A DNA stretch of 64,000 bases, from NCBI GenBank assembly GCA_009760855.2, contig WPIO01000025.1, forward strand, positions 2,667,001 through 2,731,000, given 5' to 3'. The notes below the pieces were generated by a model. It had not been told where the DNA came from and ran no database searches. It saw only the letters and a list, made by a program, of their open reading frames with translations. Below, piece by piece: positions 34,423 to 45,892 of the stretch. Every line of letters begins with the position of its first letter. The first letter of the stretch is position 1. The translations under genes and the position numbers were made by a program. Source of the DNA: Cristatella mucedo (Eukaryota > Bryozoa > Phylactolaemata > Cristatellidae).

Positions 34423-35395
34423 ATGACAGCAAAATTTCTCAAATTGAATGATAAAACCAACTTACTATTTATTTGTAAACCAAATGTGATTCAGAAATTG
34501 GAATGGCTAACGCTCAAATTCGGCTCTGCCAGTACATCTCCTGTCGAATCTGCACCAAATCTAGGTGCTCTGTTCCAGTGATCTTTCGTTAGACGACCAC
34601 ACCAGCTTCACAATCAAGTCTGCCTACTTTCAGCTACATACGGCTGCTACAATTTGGACTTGTTTAGGCAGGGATACCACATCTAAGTTGGTCCATGCAT
34701 TTGTGATATCCCGTCTTGACTTATGTAACTCACTGCTTGCTAGTCTACCGGCCTATGCAATCAGGCACTCACAACTAGTACAAAACTTTGCAGCTAGGCT
34801 CGTCTGTCGTGAGCCTCGCAGTGTCACATCACACCACGTCTCGCCGACCTGCATTGGCTACCAGTCAAGCAATGGATCGACTTCAAGGTTTTGTCGTCCA
34901 CTTTTAGATCCCTTTATTTTTTGGCTCCAGCCTACCTATCAGATCTAGTGCCCCACCAGGCTAAGCATCGTGCAACCTTATTTTCGGAATCTAAATGTTT
35001 ACCTCTTACAAACCTCAAATCCTGTGGTGGCCGTGCCTTTAGTTCGTGTAGTCTCAAAGCCTGGAATTCACTCCCGACTTGCGTCAGGACATCCCTGACT
35101 TGACCACGTTCAAAAAGAAATTTAAAATGCACCTACTTATCACAGCATCTACTGGGCCACTGTGATTCGGCCTTTATGTTCTTATGCGTGCCGGCACTAT
35201 GCGTGCTGCCACTAACCACACCTGCATGCTGACGCTGTGCGTGTTCCCCTAACCATGTTATTCTTGATGCTTATTAAGCCTGATACCACTCACCATTCGA
35301 TCGTGTTTCCTTTGCAGCAAATGTAAAGTGCGTAGGAAGAGATTGAGTTTTCTGAGGGCGTATCATCAGTGGATTGTTATTATTATTATTATTAA
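34187..35395 (+). mobile_element. LINE-A copy inside a Tigger element
   Basis: This 5'-truncated LINE-A holds motif B (PQGTVLGP), a changed motif C (FYADNTQLYF, second Asp to Asn), the post-RT region ([24 protein letters not shown]), the 3' UTR, the hairpin and an ATT tail. A stop replaces the tryptophan after DDIRT near 34420, and further frame breaks occur at about 34550 and 34900. It is inactive. Confidence 0.85.
34565..35103 (+). pseudogene. LINE-A post-RT region, frameshifted
   Basis: Two overlapping frames (34565-34948 and 34891-35103) together cover the post-RT region, from DLSLDDHTSFTIKSAYFQ through [14 protein letters not shown] to [14 protein letters not shown] frameshift near 34830-34900 separates them. 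Confidence 0.75.
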
Positions 35396-35949
35396 AATAA
35401 AATGATACGTGAGCGTTCGGTTGTCTGAGTAATGTATACACCGCTGTATTGCAATTATTATTATAATTACTTTATTTATGGACTGTAGGCCTATGTATTC
35501 GAGTACCTCTGCAAATCCTTCAACTCCACATGCAGCCGCTCAACCACTCACTCGTGGGGTGTCGGCAAGAACTTCTTTCCAAAATATTGGGTGTGGTGAA
35601 ACCAAGCCAATGAAAGCTTTCTGTTCACTGATTGTCTATCCTATCTTCTTCCTATCCTAGCCACTGATTGGCTCAGCCTTGCACAAATTTGTGTCTGTCA
35701 TAAACGCTTCTACATGCTTATTTGTCTGAAATACTGGGTAATACGATTGTAATGGCGACTAAAGGGGTGGTATTTTATGTCCGAGAGTTCTAATAATGTG
35801 AAAATCGTATTTACATGGTCATGAACAAGTTTTTCTGTGCTTTATCTACAGAAATATTTGATTTTAAACAAAGAATCCTGCTTCGCAGAAATTCACTTAT
35901 CACGGTGGAGTGTGGAACTGATCAAACGCGGTATACGAGGGGCGACTGT

Positions 35950-38760
35950 ACTGGCATACAGACTTGACAAACAAGGTCACTGCTCCCCGACAATGACGGT
36001 GCTGCAGTTAAGATGGTCATTGCTAGGAGTGCCTTAATGGTAAGTACGACAGTAACTCTGACAGTGACGGACCAATTAGCCGAGCCATGCCGTTGAATGA
36101 CTAGACTTGGCTTGGTCGGACAGGCGCAATTCGAGCCCCCTAGATGAGGAACTAATGGCACTGTCGCCTCTGGCACTTGGATCGGTCTAGCTAGTGAGCA
36201 TGCACGGTCGACAAAACTAGACAGATAAGTTTCCTTGCGGCCGAAAACTGATCTCGGGCTATCTCTTTTAGCTAGTTAACTAGCTAGTGCTTGCAGAGTC
36301 CGTTCGTCCAATATGAAGCTGCTAGTGAGAGCACTGGGGACCGTGTTGTCGGCTGCAGCTGACGCTAAGACACTCTGGGCGGTCCGCTAGCCCCGGAGGG
36401 GGTCCGGCCGGTCGACTGGTCGGCCGACGACGGTGGACGTTCAAGCTCATCGGAATTCGCTGAGTGCAGGTTGGGTAGCATTTTCACATGCCTACCTATC
36501 GCATGGCGCAGTGGAGTCCAGTATGTGGTTTGCTGGGACATTCTGCCGCCTGGCGCCGATTGGCCTGTTTGGTCTATGCTGAGGGGGAGTGAGCGGCCCA
36601 GAGCTGGTAGACAGGTCGGGTTCGGATTTGTGTGGGTCGAGGCCCCTGGCAACCCTTTTCGTAAGTCTCCGCAGCCAATCGTAGGAGCTGACACCCTTCT
36701 TTTGGGGCTCGGCGTCCGATTTCAGGAGCGAAGCCCGACGCACTTTCCCGTGGCTCTCCGAAAGCACACACTTTCATTCTCCTTCTCCATTCAATCTAGA
36801 TTTGTCTCCCATTTGATGTTCTCACAGTAACAGACAGCTACATCGTCAGCAAAGCGGGGATCGTAGTTCTTCCTTGTAGGGAAATAATCTGATGAAAGGT
36901 GAGGCCTCAGTAGCCCAATCTCACAGGATTTAGTATAGGCTAATTCGCCCGACGATAAGTGGTAATGAGGCATCTCGCGAATTGAAAGCCCAGTGCCAAG
37001 CCAAAGTCAAGCGAGAGATGACAGAGTTGCTAGCGATCGACCCAACTGCATCCGGGCTGCTTAAGTCAGAATTCGATGCGCATCGGTCAGTGGTTCAAGC
37101 ATCGGCATGCTCCAGCTCTAACGACTGCCGATTGGGAAAGGGCATCGAAGATGGCCTGTGCAGAGGAGCGAGAAAGCCAGCGAGTGGTCTCCGCATCCTC
37201 TCACGTCTCTCCCGTTCTAGCCTTTTTTAATCTGGTCAGACACCGATCGGTGGCCTTGAAAGCACGGATGGCTCATGACGACATTGCACTTTTTGAAAAT
37301 GAAAGTGGAAGTGAAAGTTGGAGAATGCTGAGCATATGCCCGCTAGCTGCCAACGGGTTCTATCTTACCTCTACCTTCCAGGCGGTCCTCGCCGTCGTCG
37401 TCGTCGTCCGCAGCATGACAGCTACAAGTAAGTTGCTCAGTACCCTGCACCGGATGCGGACGTAGCTTAAAGATTATGACCAATGGTCGAACCATCCACG
37501 AGATAGGAACTTGAGGCAGGTGGTCACGGCAAGCCGTGCTTACCAAGTCACCTATATGGAAGACATAACCGATTAGATTTCAAGGGTCGGCTGTTGTGAT
37601 CGGTACTAGCACGAGATCTGTAATGACGCGGTGGAATAATCAAACTCGCCCCTAGTTTTCAACGGAGTCTGGTCTGCTAGCCAAAGTCTGCTATCGAAAT
37701 GCATGCTGCTAAGAGCTTGTAGTCTCGGAGAACAGTTTTATTTTAACTCGTGCGCATGCAGTATGCTGGGAGTAAGAGATTGTTGACTTCTCGAGGCGTC
37801 CTGTAGCGAAGCGAAAATTTTCTCTTGGAACGTAGCTCAAAATTTTTTTTCTCAAAAGAGCAATAAAACAAAGTAGCACCAGGGGTATGGCAATAAGAAG
37901 GCGATGTCAAAAGCATCCGTTAAAGCTCGACTAAGTGCAGCCATTGTATTGACAGGATCCACGGCTGGACGTTCTGTTTTAAAGGCTCTCGTCGTTGATT
38001 AAGAAGCCCCGAATATTGGGTCAAAGGTTTACGCCGATAGGGCGTCAGAAGGTCGCTGATTCCAGCTTCTTTGAACACAAATGTAGCCACTTTTGGCGGA
38101 CCCCAACGCAGCGACAACAAGCTAGCTCCGTACCCGAACCGCACCAACTATCTATGCAGGAGAGCCCGTCGTTCTCGGCAGCAGCTGATTTATAAACGCT
38201 ACCATCTGAGAAGAGTTAGTGTGACGATTCCTCAGCATGTCCAGCGGCAACCCTAAGGATGCATACTGAGATGGTAGAAGGCAGACTAAACTGTAGCTCC
38301 CGATCCGACCGAAGGCCTGGCAGTACTGGCCAATCAAATTGAAACGTTCAGAAGCACCCAGTGCCCTGAGGAAGGTTATTATTAGCGTTGGAAGGCAAGT
38401 CTCGATTAGTACGCTGCCTACTATTATCGACTAGCTGAGGAATGATTGGAATGAAACACTTGCACTCGAATGCTTGCATCTATATTCTACGAGTACACTG
38501 TATGCCGTGTCCCACCTCCTTTGTCGATTCTTCAACCGAATACAATACAGGGTATGTGCTTTAAATACTTTGATCTATGGACAGCCCACACTTGTGGTCT
38601 GCTGTCAATAAAACTCACAAAACTATCATTAATAACTCCCATGGCACATTTGAAGCTTGCCTTTATGTTTTACTGCAGCCACATATGGTTTAAGGACAGA
38701 TACTATACTGTGTTGAGGTTTGTAAAGACAAGGATTTTGTACCGTGAACATTTTTCAACC
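35950..38760. other. Unassigned stretch
   Basis: There is no supported gene. A possible old tRNA-like SINE head (TTAGCCGAGCCATGCC with CAATTCGAGCCCC) lies at about 36076-36140. GC-rich frames at 36365-36694 (minus) and 36471-36830 (plus) are mutual shadows with no recognisable domain. Confidence 0.25.
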
Positions 38761-38767
38761 CAGAACC

Positions 38768-39600
38768 ACAAAAGTACGGGGTGCCTCAGGGCTCTGTGCT
38801 ACGTCCGTTTCTTTTGATAATCTTTACTCTCCCTCTCGCCGATGTGATCGCCCAGCATAATACGGGCTTTGACTACTGTGCAGACAACACACAGTTGTAC
38901 CTGTTCCTTGATCCCTCCCAGCCCTCTAGCAGGCCAGATTCCCTCAACTCTCTTGCTGAATGTATTACTAACATCCAGACATGAATGGTAGCAAACTTTC
39001 TCAAAATTTGAATGACAATGAAACCAACTCACTTGCTGTAGACAAGCCATCGTGACTCAGAAACTGGAATGTATGCTCTCAAAAGTGACGCTGCCAGCAT
39101 ATCTCCTATCTTCTGCACGAAATCTAGGTTTCTTTTTCGAAAATGACCTCTCACTAAGCGACAACATCAGCTCTAAAGTTAAGACTGCCTACTTTCAGCT
39201 ACGTAATATTGGTAAATTTTAGGTTTGCTTAGACAGAATCCTAATTCCCAATTGCTCCATGCATTTGTGAGATCCCGTCTTGACTGCTTTAGACCACTAT
39301 TTGCTATTCTACTGGCCTGTGCAATCAGGACTTTCAGCTGGTGCAAAACGCTGCTGCTAGGCATGACTTTCTGAGACTCGCAGTTGCCAAATCCCATCAA
39401 TTCTTACCGACCTGCCCTGGATCTCAATCAAGCAGTGCTTTGACTTCAAGATTGTGTCGCACACTTTTAGGTCCATTCATTCTCTGGATCCAGCCTACCT
39501 ATCAGATCCGCTCTTCACCAGGCTAGGCATTGTACTACCTGCTTGACTGAATTTAATCGTCAAGCTATAACTCGCTGAAACCTAAAAATTCTTTGGAGAC
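38768..39600 (+). mobile_element. LINE-A fragment, decayed
   Basis: Translation in shifting frames gives PQGSVLRPFLLIIFTLPLAD (motif B), a motif C region read as YCADNTQLYLF, DPSQPSS, and post-RT blocks such as the leucine-rich QLVQN equivalent near 39340. Many indels are present and the 3' end is missing. Confidence 0.75.
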
Positions 39601-40835
39601 CTTTCTTCGGAGAGGATAGTGTTAGCATTTTGAACACTCTTGGTCGCGAAGACTTGACGGCATTGAAAGAACGCCCTGGTGGGTGCAAAAGCTGCCGGAC
39701 GGTATGGCAAACACGTTTACGGCGGACTCAGATGTAGGCACACTACTTTGTCTCCACGTAGCATTCTCTTTTTTTTGCTATTGAATGACAAGCGACTTTT
39801 GACAGATAATTAAACCAGCGAGGAGAGAGCCATGCACCATCTAATGCGAGTATCCGACGACCACAAGTTGAGACTGTGACTGTGAACCTTCGACCGTAAA
39901 CTGCTTCAAGCTGGCGATAAAGTCTCAGTGTCTATTCTCAGGGAAAAGCTTTCATTTCCCTAAAAAATGCTACGCAGTTCCACGTTTTTATCTTTGGAGT
40001 AATCACGAGGGATGTAGATCGCGGGCGAACTCCGTTTCCGGCGACCGTGCACTTCGTTCACGGAAGCGCTGCGGGTAGTCACATTAACCGATTGCTCATC
40101 TACAGTTGCACTGCTCGAAGACGCCTTTAAAGAGCCAGAACTTTGGCTGAACAACTGCAAGAGGAGAGATTCACACGGCGCCGCCTTTCGAGTAGTGTAA
40201 CTAAGCAAGCGCGTAAGCGCGCACGTACGGCGCTCGGACGAAGGTCAGTGAGGCTCTCCGAAGCTGCGCCGGCTGCATCCGGGCGAGCACAACTGCTCGC
40301 TCAACTCGCGAGAGAGCGGGCCTCAGCCGCCTCGCCGGGAGCCAAGCGCGGCAGCCCGCAGCCGGCGGCGGCGGGGTATTTTTGCCAATTAGGCCACTCA
40401 GCCGTCGCCTGCAGCCGACCCTACGGCGTGCATGCGCGCGCGAGCGCCGCGAGGCTCGACTAGCAGCCATTAGGACTTCTGCGCGATAGCGGCGAAAATT
40501 TACGGCTTCGCGAGCGGGCGCCATCGAAGTCGGCGCAGGGGAAGGAGGCGCGCGACACCGCAGCTAGGCAGCCGCCCAGGCTCGGCACGCGCCCTGCCCG
40601 AGCGTGCTCTCTGCAAAGTTCGTCCAAGCTGGGCGGACGGTGCATTCTCGCATGACGCCCAACTGTCTGGGGGGCGGCAATTGCTCATAGGGTCTAGCCA
40701 GCCGCCATTTAAAGCAAAGCTCGGCATGCGATGCAGACTTGGGGTAAAGTCTCTCAGCTTGGTGTGCTTGAACTGGCGGCAGCGTTTGATGCTATCGATC
40801 ACCACGTCCACCTCGGACGCCTCTGATCTCACCTA
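39600..40835. other. Unassigned; CpG-rich block at 40180-40700
   Basis: There is no supported gene. The CpG-rich block carries overlapping Ala/Arg-rich frames on both strands and could be a promoter or first exon. Confidence 0.25.
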
Positions 40836-40837
40836 GG

Positions 40838-41494
40838 CGTCACTGGCACTACTCTGCAATGGTTTAGATTCCACCTCGGTGGGAGACTCGTGAGCACTGT
40901 TGTAAGCAGGCAACGATTATCCGTGGAACCACTGAAGCACAGGGTACCTCACGACTTTGTACTTGGTCCGCTTCTATTCGCAAGTTGTACTCTCCCCATA
41001 GCCAGTGTGATTGCCAAGCAGAACTTAGGTCTTCACTTAACTTGTAACTCACTGCTTGCAGATCTACCGGCATATGCAATCATGTACTTGCAGTCGGTGC
41101 GAAACTCTGCGGCTAGGTTTGTCTGTCGCGAGCGTCAGTTTCCACATAAAACGACTTCTCGCCGACGTACCCTGGATCCCAATGAAGCAGCGCTTTAAGA
41201 TTGTGTCACACACTTTTAGGTACCTTCATTCTCTGACTCCAACCTACCTGTCAGGACTATTCCCCCAGGGTCGGTATCATGCCACCGACTTTTCTGGCTC
41301 GAGCGATTTAGATGTGTCTCGAACCAACCTCAAATCCTTTGGACACTATGCCTCTAGTTCACATGCTCCCAAAGCCGGGAACACCCATAATATGCATTTC
41401 AAAACTGTGCATGTTACCAGAAACCGCACGATCATGCTTCCTCTACAATACACACATAAACACACGCACACGCACACACGCACACGCACGCACA

Positions 41495-41572
<78 letters not shown>

Positions 41573-41640
41573 GTGCCTTGAAAGATATTAAGTTCGCTGA
41601 GAGGGCTGTAAAATTTTATTATTATTATCAATATTATTAA
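40838..41640 (+). mobile_element. LINE-A copy with internal deletion and CA expansion
   Basis: It opens with the RT region just upstream of motif B (TGTTLQWFRFHLGGRL), has a mutated motif B (VPHDFVLGPLLF), then jumps from NLGLHL directly to TCNSLLADLPAYAI. This removes motif C and about 450-500 bases. It ends with a damaged hairpin (GTGCCTTGAAAGATATTAAG) and an ATT tail. A (CA)n run at about 41452-41558 sits in its 3' UTR. Confidence 0.8.
41452..41572. repeat. (CA)n microsatellite within LINE-A
   Basis: CACGCACA-type imperfect units become pure CA and end in TATATATATA immediately before the LINE-A terminal hairpin. Confidence 0.95.
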
Positions 41641-42560
41641 AGTTGGGTACACTACTCAGCTGCTATACTGGTTGATCAGCTAAACTACACCACATTAAAG
41701 CGAAAACCCCATCGACAGTGTTGGCCTCCGTGAGATTGCGTATCAGTATCATTCGTACACGCCTCGTCGCCATGATCCTCGTGATGAAGTCTTGGTAAAA
41801 ATTTGCACGAGAATTGATTAATTGTGTATATTAATTATTAATTTTAAACTTTTAATTGTTAATGTTGATTAATTAAACCTGTGATTAATTTAGTTCGAGC
41901 AGCTCTGTAATTGTAGGTCGCATTTCGCAGTAGGTGGGTGTGTCAATTCCCTTGAAGAGCCAATGACCAGAAGGCTTGCGTATACCTGCACACTCGCAAA
42001 TGGTATAAACTAATCACTCATCTCTGCTTGTCATTTCGGCTTATCCCTCCCCCGCAGGTAAAAGACATACCGTGGATATCTAAATAGGTCTAAATGCCAC
42101 TTTGACGCGAAGCACTACTTGTTGGAGTCAGTTACTTCTCTACGCATTGTAGTTCGAGCTGTTTGTTAGCGCATTTACAAAATATAAGTAATATAATGAC
42201 AATAATATATGATAATATAATAAAATAAATAAATAAATATTGGTTCTTTCAGTTAATACTTTAGTTGTTAGCATTCAAAACTGACTACTCATGGCAAACT
42301 AAATAAAGGTATAACTATCGTTTATAGAAATGAAATAACATATTACTTTTTAATTCAAAGCAAAATGAGGTTGCACTTTTTGACCTTAAAAAAAGAAAAC
42401 ATTAAAATAAAGGCTGCTCTTCACAAAAGTTAAGCATGAAAATTGAATTTAGACATGATCACATTGGTTTATTTATGGCTGATAAATATATGCCACTCAA
42501 GAGAAATGCAGCTGCAGAAGCGAAGCCAATATTTTCATCTAGTTAGGTTGTTACGTGCGC
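41641..42560. other. Unassigned AT-rich stretch
   Basis: I see no gene or recognised repeat. TTAATTATTAATT-rich sequence occurs at about 41815-41890 and AATAAATAAATA near 42225-42238. Confidence 0.3.
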
Positions 42561-42564
42561 TGTG

Positions 42565-42727
42565 CTTGCACACTAAGTAAGGCGGTTGCTTTAACGACCT
42601 CGGTCCCGAGGTCGTGGGTTCGATTCCTGCAGCGGGCGATTCTTTATTGCCACTGCAAGCGGTGGTGATAGCCGTAAAGGCTCTTCTGTCGCTATACAAA
42701 AAGAGGCTGTTTAATCAGCAATGGTTT
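42565..42727 (+). mobile_element. SINE-1, tRNA-derived (best plus-strand copy)
   Basis: The head has AAGTAAGGCGGTTGCTT and a canonical B box (GGGTTCGATTCC at about 42617-42628). The body has CACTGCAAGCGGTGGTGATA, GCCGTAAAGGCTCTTCTGTC, GCTATACAAAAAGAGGCTGT and TTAATCAGC. Along with 6116 and 12299, this copy defines the family consensus. Confidence 0.88.
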
Positions 42728-43680
42728 ATTTATTTTATTTAAGAACACACGATTTCCATGTAGTTGGCAAGTAAAGATCTGAAAGTCAAGAAAACTCGAA
42801 AGCAAAACCACAGTGCTTATTCGACTGTGCTCGGCGGTTGCTCTTCGAGCGGAAATAGGACATCATCGCCGGTGACTGTGACTTGTGATACTGTCTGGAG
42901 ACCCAGGAATAGAGGGCAACCCAGTTCGCTGACCTCCCCCCTCTTTAGCGGGGGGGGGAGAGGGGCTGCAAATGCCTCCCCCTTATGTGTGAATGCAGAT
43001 TGGGATTTGAGAGCTTACAGTGCCGTTCTTTCTTTTAGGTAGTACCCATCACGAGGTCCCGAGTAACCGTGCCTAAGCTGCACATCCAGGTCGCATATTC
43101 CAGACACGTCACTGTTTCTGAACTTGTATAGATTCAAAAAGATTGCGATTTTTGACAGGACTAAAGATTTCATAAAAAAATAACACCAATGATTGTCTAT
43201 TTTCCTGGTGCCATTTTCTTACACACGATAGGATGTCTATTTTCCTGGTGCCATTTTCTTACACACGATAGGAGGCCGTCTTTTTCGCTCGAGTTCATCA
43301 GCGGGGAAGAATGCACTATTTTTTAGAACACGCGGACATAATACTGTGTAAATTGTATTTGATTATTTTTGTATTATTCAGCAACATAAGCCACGTCAAC
43401 TTTCTGGCAAGGAAATGTGGTCTTGTCAAGCCTTCTGACTGCTTTAAAAGTGCGAACTCCTTATGTTAGTTTCCATCCAAGACTTTGTACGTAAAGATAT
43501 TCAGTGACGGTTAAGAGTTTAATTTAAAATCCTACTACCACCCTAATTAGCACGCTATTCCATCCCTCTGCTACTGCGTAACTCATCGTGTGTGGAAGAA
43601 AAGCCAATTCCACTGCAGTGGAGATTGCTATATAATATTCTAATAATATTCTATAGCGAACTCAAAGCCTGCGTGCATTT
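42728..43680. other. Unassigned stretch with a 40-base tandem duplication
   Basis: There is no supported gene. The 92-codon frame at 42764-43042 has no recognisable domain. A run of nine G lies near 42950. Confidence 0.25.
43194..43273. repeat. Exact 40-base tandem duplication
   Basis: TGTCTATTTTCCTGGTGCCA...CACGATAGGA occurs twice back to back (43194-43233 and 43234-43273) without mismatch, so the duplication is recent. Confidence 0.97.
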
Positions 43681-43684
43681 CAGT

Positions 43685-44412
43685 GCTCTTGCCGCAGCAA
43701 TATCTCACTTAGCATAGAGAAAGTGAGAAGCATAGCTGACAGTCAACGAAGTGAGTAGCATGGAAGTAGTAGCTCAGGATGACTGGAAAGTTTGAGCTGG
43801 TTTAAAAAGCAGGGAGTACAATTTTGTCGCTAAAACTTGGCGCGCTCACCAGCAAAGGACCTGCGTAGCAAAGGATTCTGTCGCTAACTGACTGTCTGGT
43901 GGCGAAATAATAGAGCACCTTATTTATTGTCTATGATCGGCTCCAGGGGACGAGCAAACAACTATGCAGCGCTGTCGCTAGGTACGAAGAAGCCAAGGCA
44001 TGACGGCCTATTGATCAAAGTAAGTACTTTCTCTGCACCCGTCGATAAATCGGAAGCTATCGCAGCTCCTTCAGAGTAGGATATGGCGGAACCTTGAACA
44101 GCAAGACTTTGATGATCATCTTTGCAGCCGTATTAATCACCAGCTGCAGCGGCCTAATGCTTTTTTGTTGTGGGCCAGCCAAACGGAATTGCAGTTGCCG
44201 AGTCTAGGCAGAACTAGAAAGCCAGTCACCCTGGTAGGCAGCCACTTATCTTGGACAGGGATCGAACACTACGATTAGCTGCGGAATTACTATTCTGAAC
44301 GAAACGTTTAAAAGTCAAGCAGTCCTTCAAGAAGATGCCATCATTAGGAGCACAAGATTTCGGTCGCATTTCAGCATCGCCAATAAGAAGACCACTACCG
44401 CTTATTTGAGCC
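43685..44412 (-). mobile_element. LINE-B fragment, decayed
   Basis: Nucleotide blocks on the plus strand match the complement of LINE-B: AGCATAGCTGACAGTCAACG, GGAAGTAGTAGCTCAGGA, CTGTCGCTAGGTACGAAGAAG, then ATCTTGGACAGGGATCG and the CACCTATTAG-equivalent. The coding frame is broken throughout, and the element abuts a SINE-2 at its 5' side. Confidence 0.65.
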
Positions 44413-44572
44413 GTATATATGTAATTATATATAATTCATTTGTATAGCGCCTAAAGAGAACTAATTATACATTCAGGCGCTTTGCATATACTACGGGGCT
44501 CTAGCCCACGACCTCGGGCAGACCTTGATTGAGGCGTGCACCTTAACCACTGAGTCAAACCAGCATGCTGTA
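44412..44572 (-). mobile_element. SINE-2, tRNA-derived with LINE-A-like hairpin tail
   Basis: On the minus strand a tRNA-like head (TGGTTTGACTCAGTGGTTAAGG; B-box region GTGGGCTAGAGCCCC) is followed by a tail GCAAAGCGCCTGAAT...AGTTCTCTTTAGGCGCTATAC. The GCGCCT/AGGCGC arms fold as a hairpin like the LINE-A terminus. It ends in an ATTATAT-type tail. Confidence 0.75.
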
Positions 44573-44798
44573 TGCTTGCGGTGTCCATTTTTCTGTATGT
44601 AGAGAGCCTGTATAATTCAGTTCCGCTTTACAGGGTATAGTACAGCCCCCAAAAATCGAATCTACATGTGTAATACAAAAGTTTCAGATAACTTATACTC
44701 CTGAGCTATTGGATACAGTCACGTTTGGGGTGGTTGGCTGAGCCTGTGACCCGCGCCTAGCTCTCCACGCAGTGTGCGATCTGCGAGGTTCGCTGTGC

Positions 44799-45147
44799 TA
44801 TACTCGCTGGTGCTGTTCATTATTGGCCCGAAGAAGGACCCTATCTGGAATGGCTTTCAAAACGACTATATCGAGATTAGGAAGGCCATCGCCTTCAACG
44901 GCAAGCATCCCGAGTGCTAAGCATGAGCACCACCTGCACCGACAAGTTAACCAAGTGACTGTCAAACCTCGGCAGCGGGCCGCAACGTCAACAGCCCGGT
45001 CGACAATGAGGACGAGCCAGACGCAAAGGACACATCCGAGTTCAGCAGCATCATGTTCAGCATGGACCTGCATATCGACGACAACGACCTGTTCTTGGAG
45101 GAGTCGGACGTTCCGGTGCTCCAATCGCGCCACGACGTGCAGTTTTA
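44799..45147 (+). pseudogene. Unidentified GC3-rich coding remnant, possible retropseudogene
   Basis: One frame reads a hydrophobic start (LVLFIIGPKKD), then WNGFQNDYIEIRKAIAFNGK, and meets a stop at 44919. The same frame resumes at about 44960 with an acidic C-terminus (DNEDEPDAKDTSEF, then LHIDDNDLFLEESDVP) and stops at 45147. Between the two parts a different frame (STTCTDKLTK) looks coding, so two compensating small indels may have broken a single gene. Third codon positions are mostly G or C, unlike the surrounding sequence. I do not recognise the protein. A tiny intron is a less likely explanation. The 184-codon frame over it at 44772-45326 is a shadow. Confidence 0.35.
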
Positions 45148-45250
45148 ATAAACGAACGACACAAATCGAGGAAAGTGTCCTCCAGTGGCGCTCGGGATGG
45201 TTTTTCAAAGATTTTTATGATCGTATTTTACAATGTGTGTTATGCCTGTA

Positions 45251-45861
45251 CAGTCGTCCTTCGCCGCTTCACGCTTCAACTTTCGAGGCTTCACTCTACA
45301 GCAATTTTTTTTATATACGTATGTAGTCATTAAAAGGTTGATCGATATAGTAAAACTACTGTACATGTGGAACGCGGACGAAGACGACGATGCACCTTTT
45401 GAAGATAGTGTACCACTTGAAGACTGTCCTACTAAAGTCGGGCCTTCAGAGGAGCCGTAACCTTGCTCTTCTTTGTTGTGCTGAACATCTCTTCATCTTA
45501 CTCGCTTCATCACCAAACATTTTTTTTTATTGCTTGGTGTTGGTGCATAATAATTGTGTGAGTGCAATTAAATGTAATATTATAATTATACGATGTTTGT
45601 AACCTCAAATGTGTCTTATTTTCTCTTATTGTGTCTAATATATTTGGTAAAATTAGTGTAATGGTAACTATTGGATTGTTTGTTTTTTCATTGCGAGAGG
45701 GCTCTACTTATGTTAAAAACCATATTTAGAGTCATCAACACGTCTTTTATGCTCAAACTACGAAAATATTCAATTAATAAATAAAGAATCCTACTTCGCG
45801 GAAATTCACCGATCGCAGCAGAGTCTGGAACCAATTAAACGCGACAAACGAGGGACGACTG
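45251..45861 (+). mobile_element. Tigger/pogo-type DNA transposon, internally deleted
   Basis: The left end CAGTCGTCCTTCGCCGCTTC follows TA at 45249-45250. The right end is its inverted counterpart (complement of CAGTCGTCCCTCGTTTGTCG). The ends and 3' internal sequence match the element at 34095-35948. The short internal frame ending ADEDDDAPFEDSVPLEDCP at about 45370-45461 resembles the acidic C-terminal tail of Tigger transposases. The DDE catalytic core is missing, so this copy cannot move by itself. Confidence 0.8.
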
Positions 45862-45892
45862 TTTTAAAATAAATGATAGGATCATACAAATT

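Larger units (their letters stand above)
34095..35948 (+). mobile_element. Tigger/pogo-type DNA transposon interrupted by a LINE-A
   Basis: The left end (TAGTCATCCCTCGCCACTTA, after TA at 34093-34094) and the right end (complement of CAGTCGCCCCTCGTATACC, before TA at 35949-35950) match each other as inverted repeats. They also match the element at 45251-45861. Typical Tigger subterminal words are present (TCACTCTATCGCAGG; GAATCCTGCTTCGCAGAAATTCAC). No transposase frame remains. A LINE-A of about 1.2 kb fills 34187-35395. Confidence 0.75.

Noticed and set aside
36365-36830. Overlapping 109- and 119-codon frames on opposite strands
   Set aside because: They are mutual shadows with no domain and no codon bias favouring either strand.
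44772-45326. 184-codon plus-strand and 136-codon minus-strand frames over 44.8-45.3 kb
   Set aside because: The codon bias and end-to-stop pattern favour a different, broken frame (44799-45147). These two are shadows and the longer one runs into Tigger sequence.
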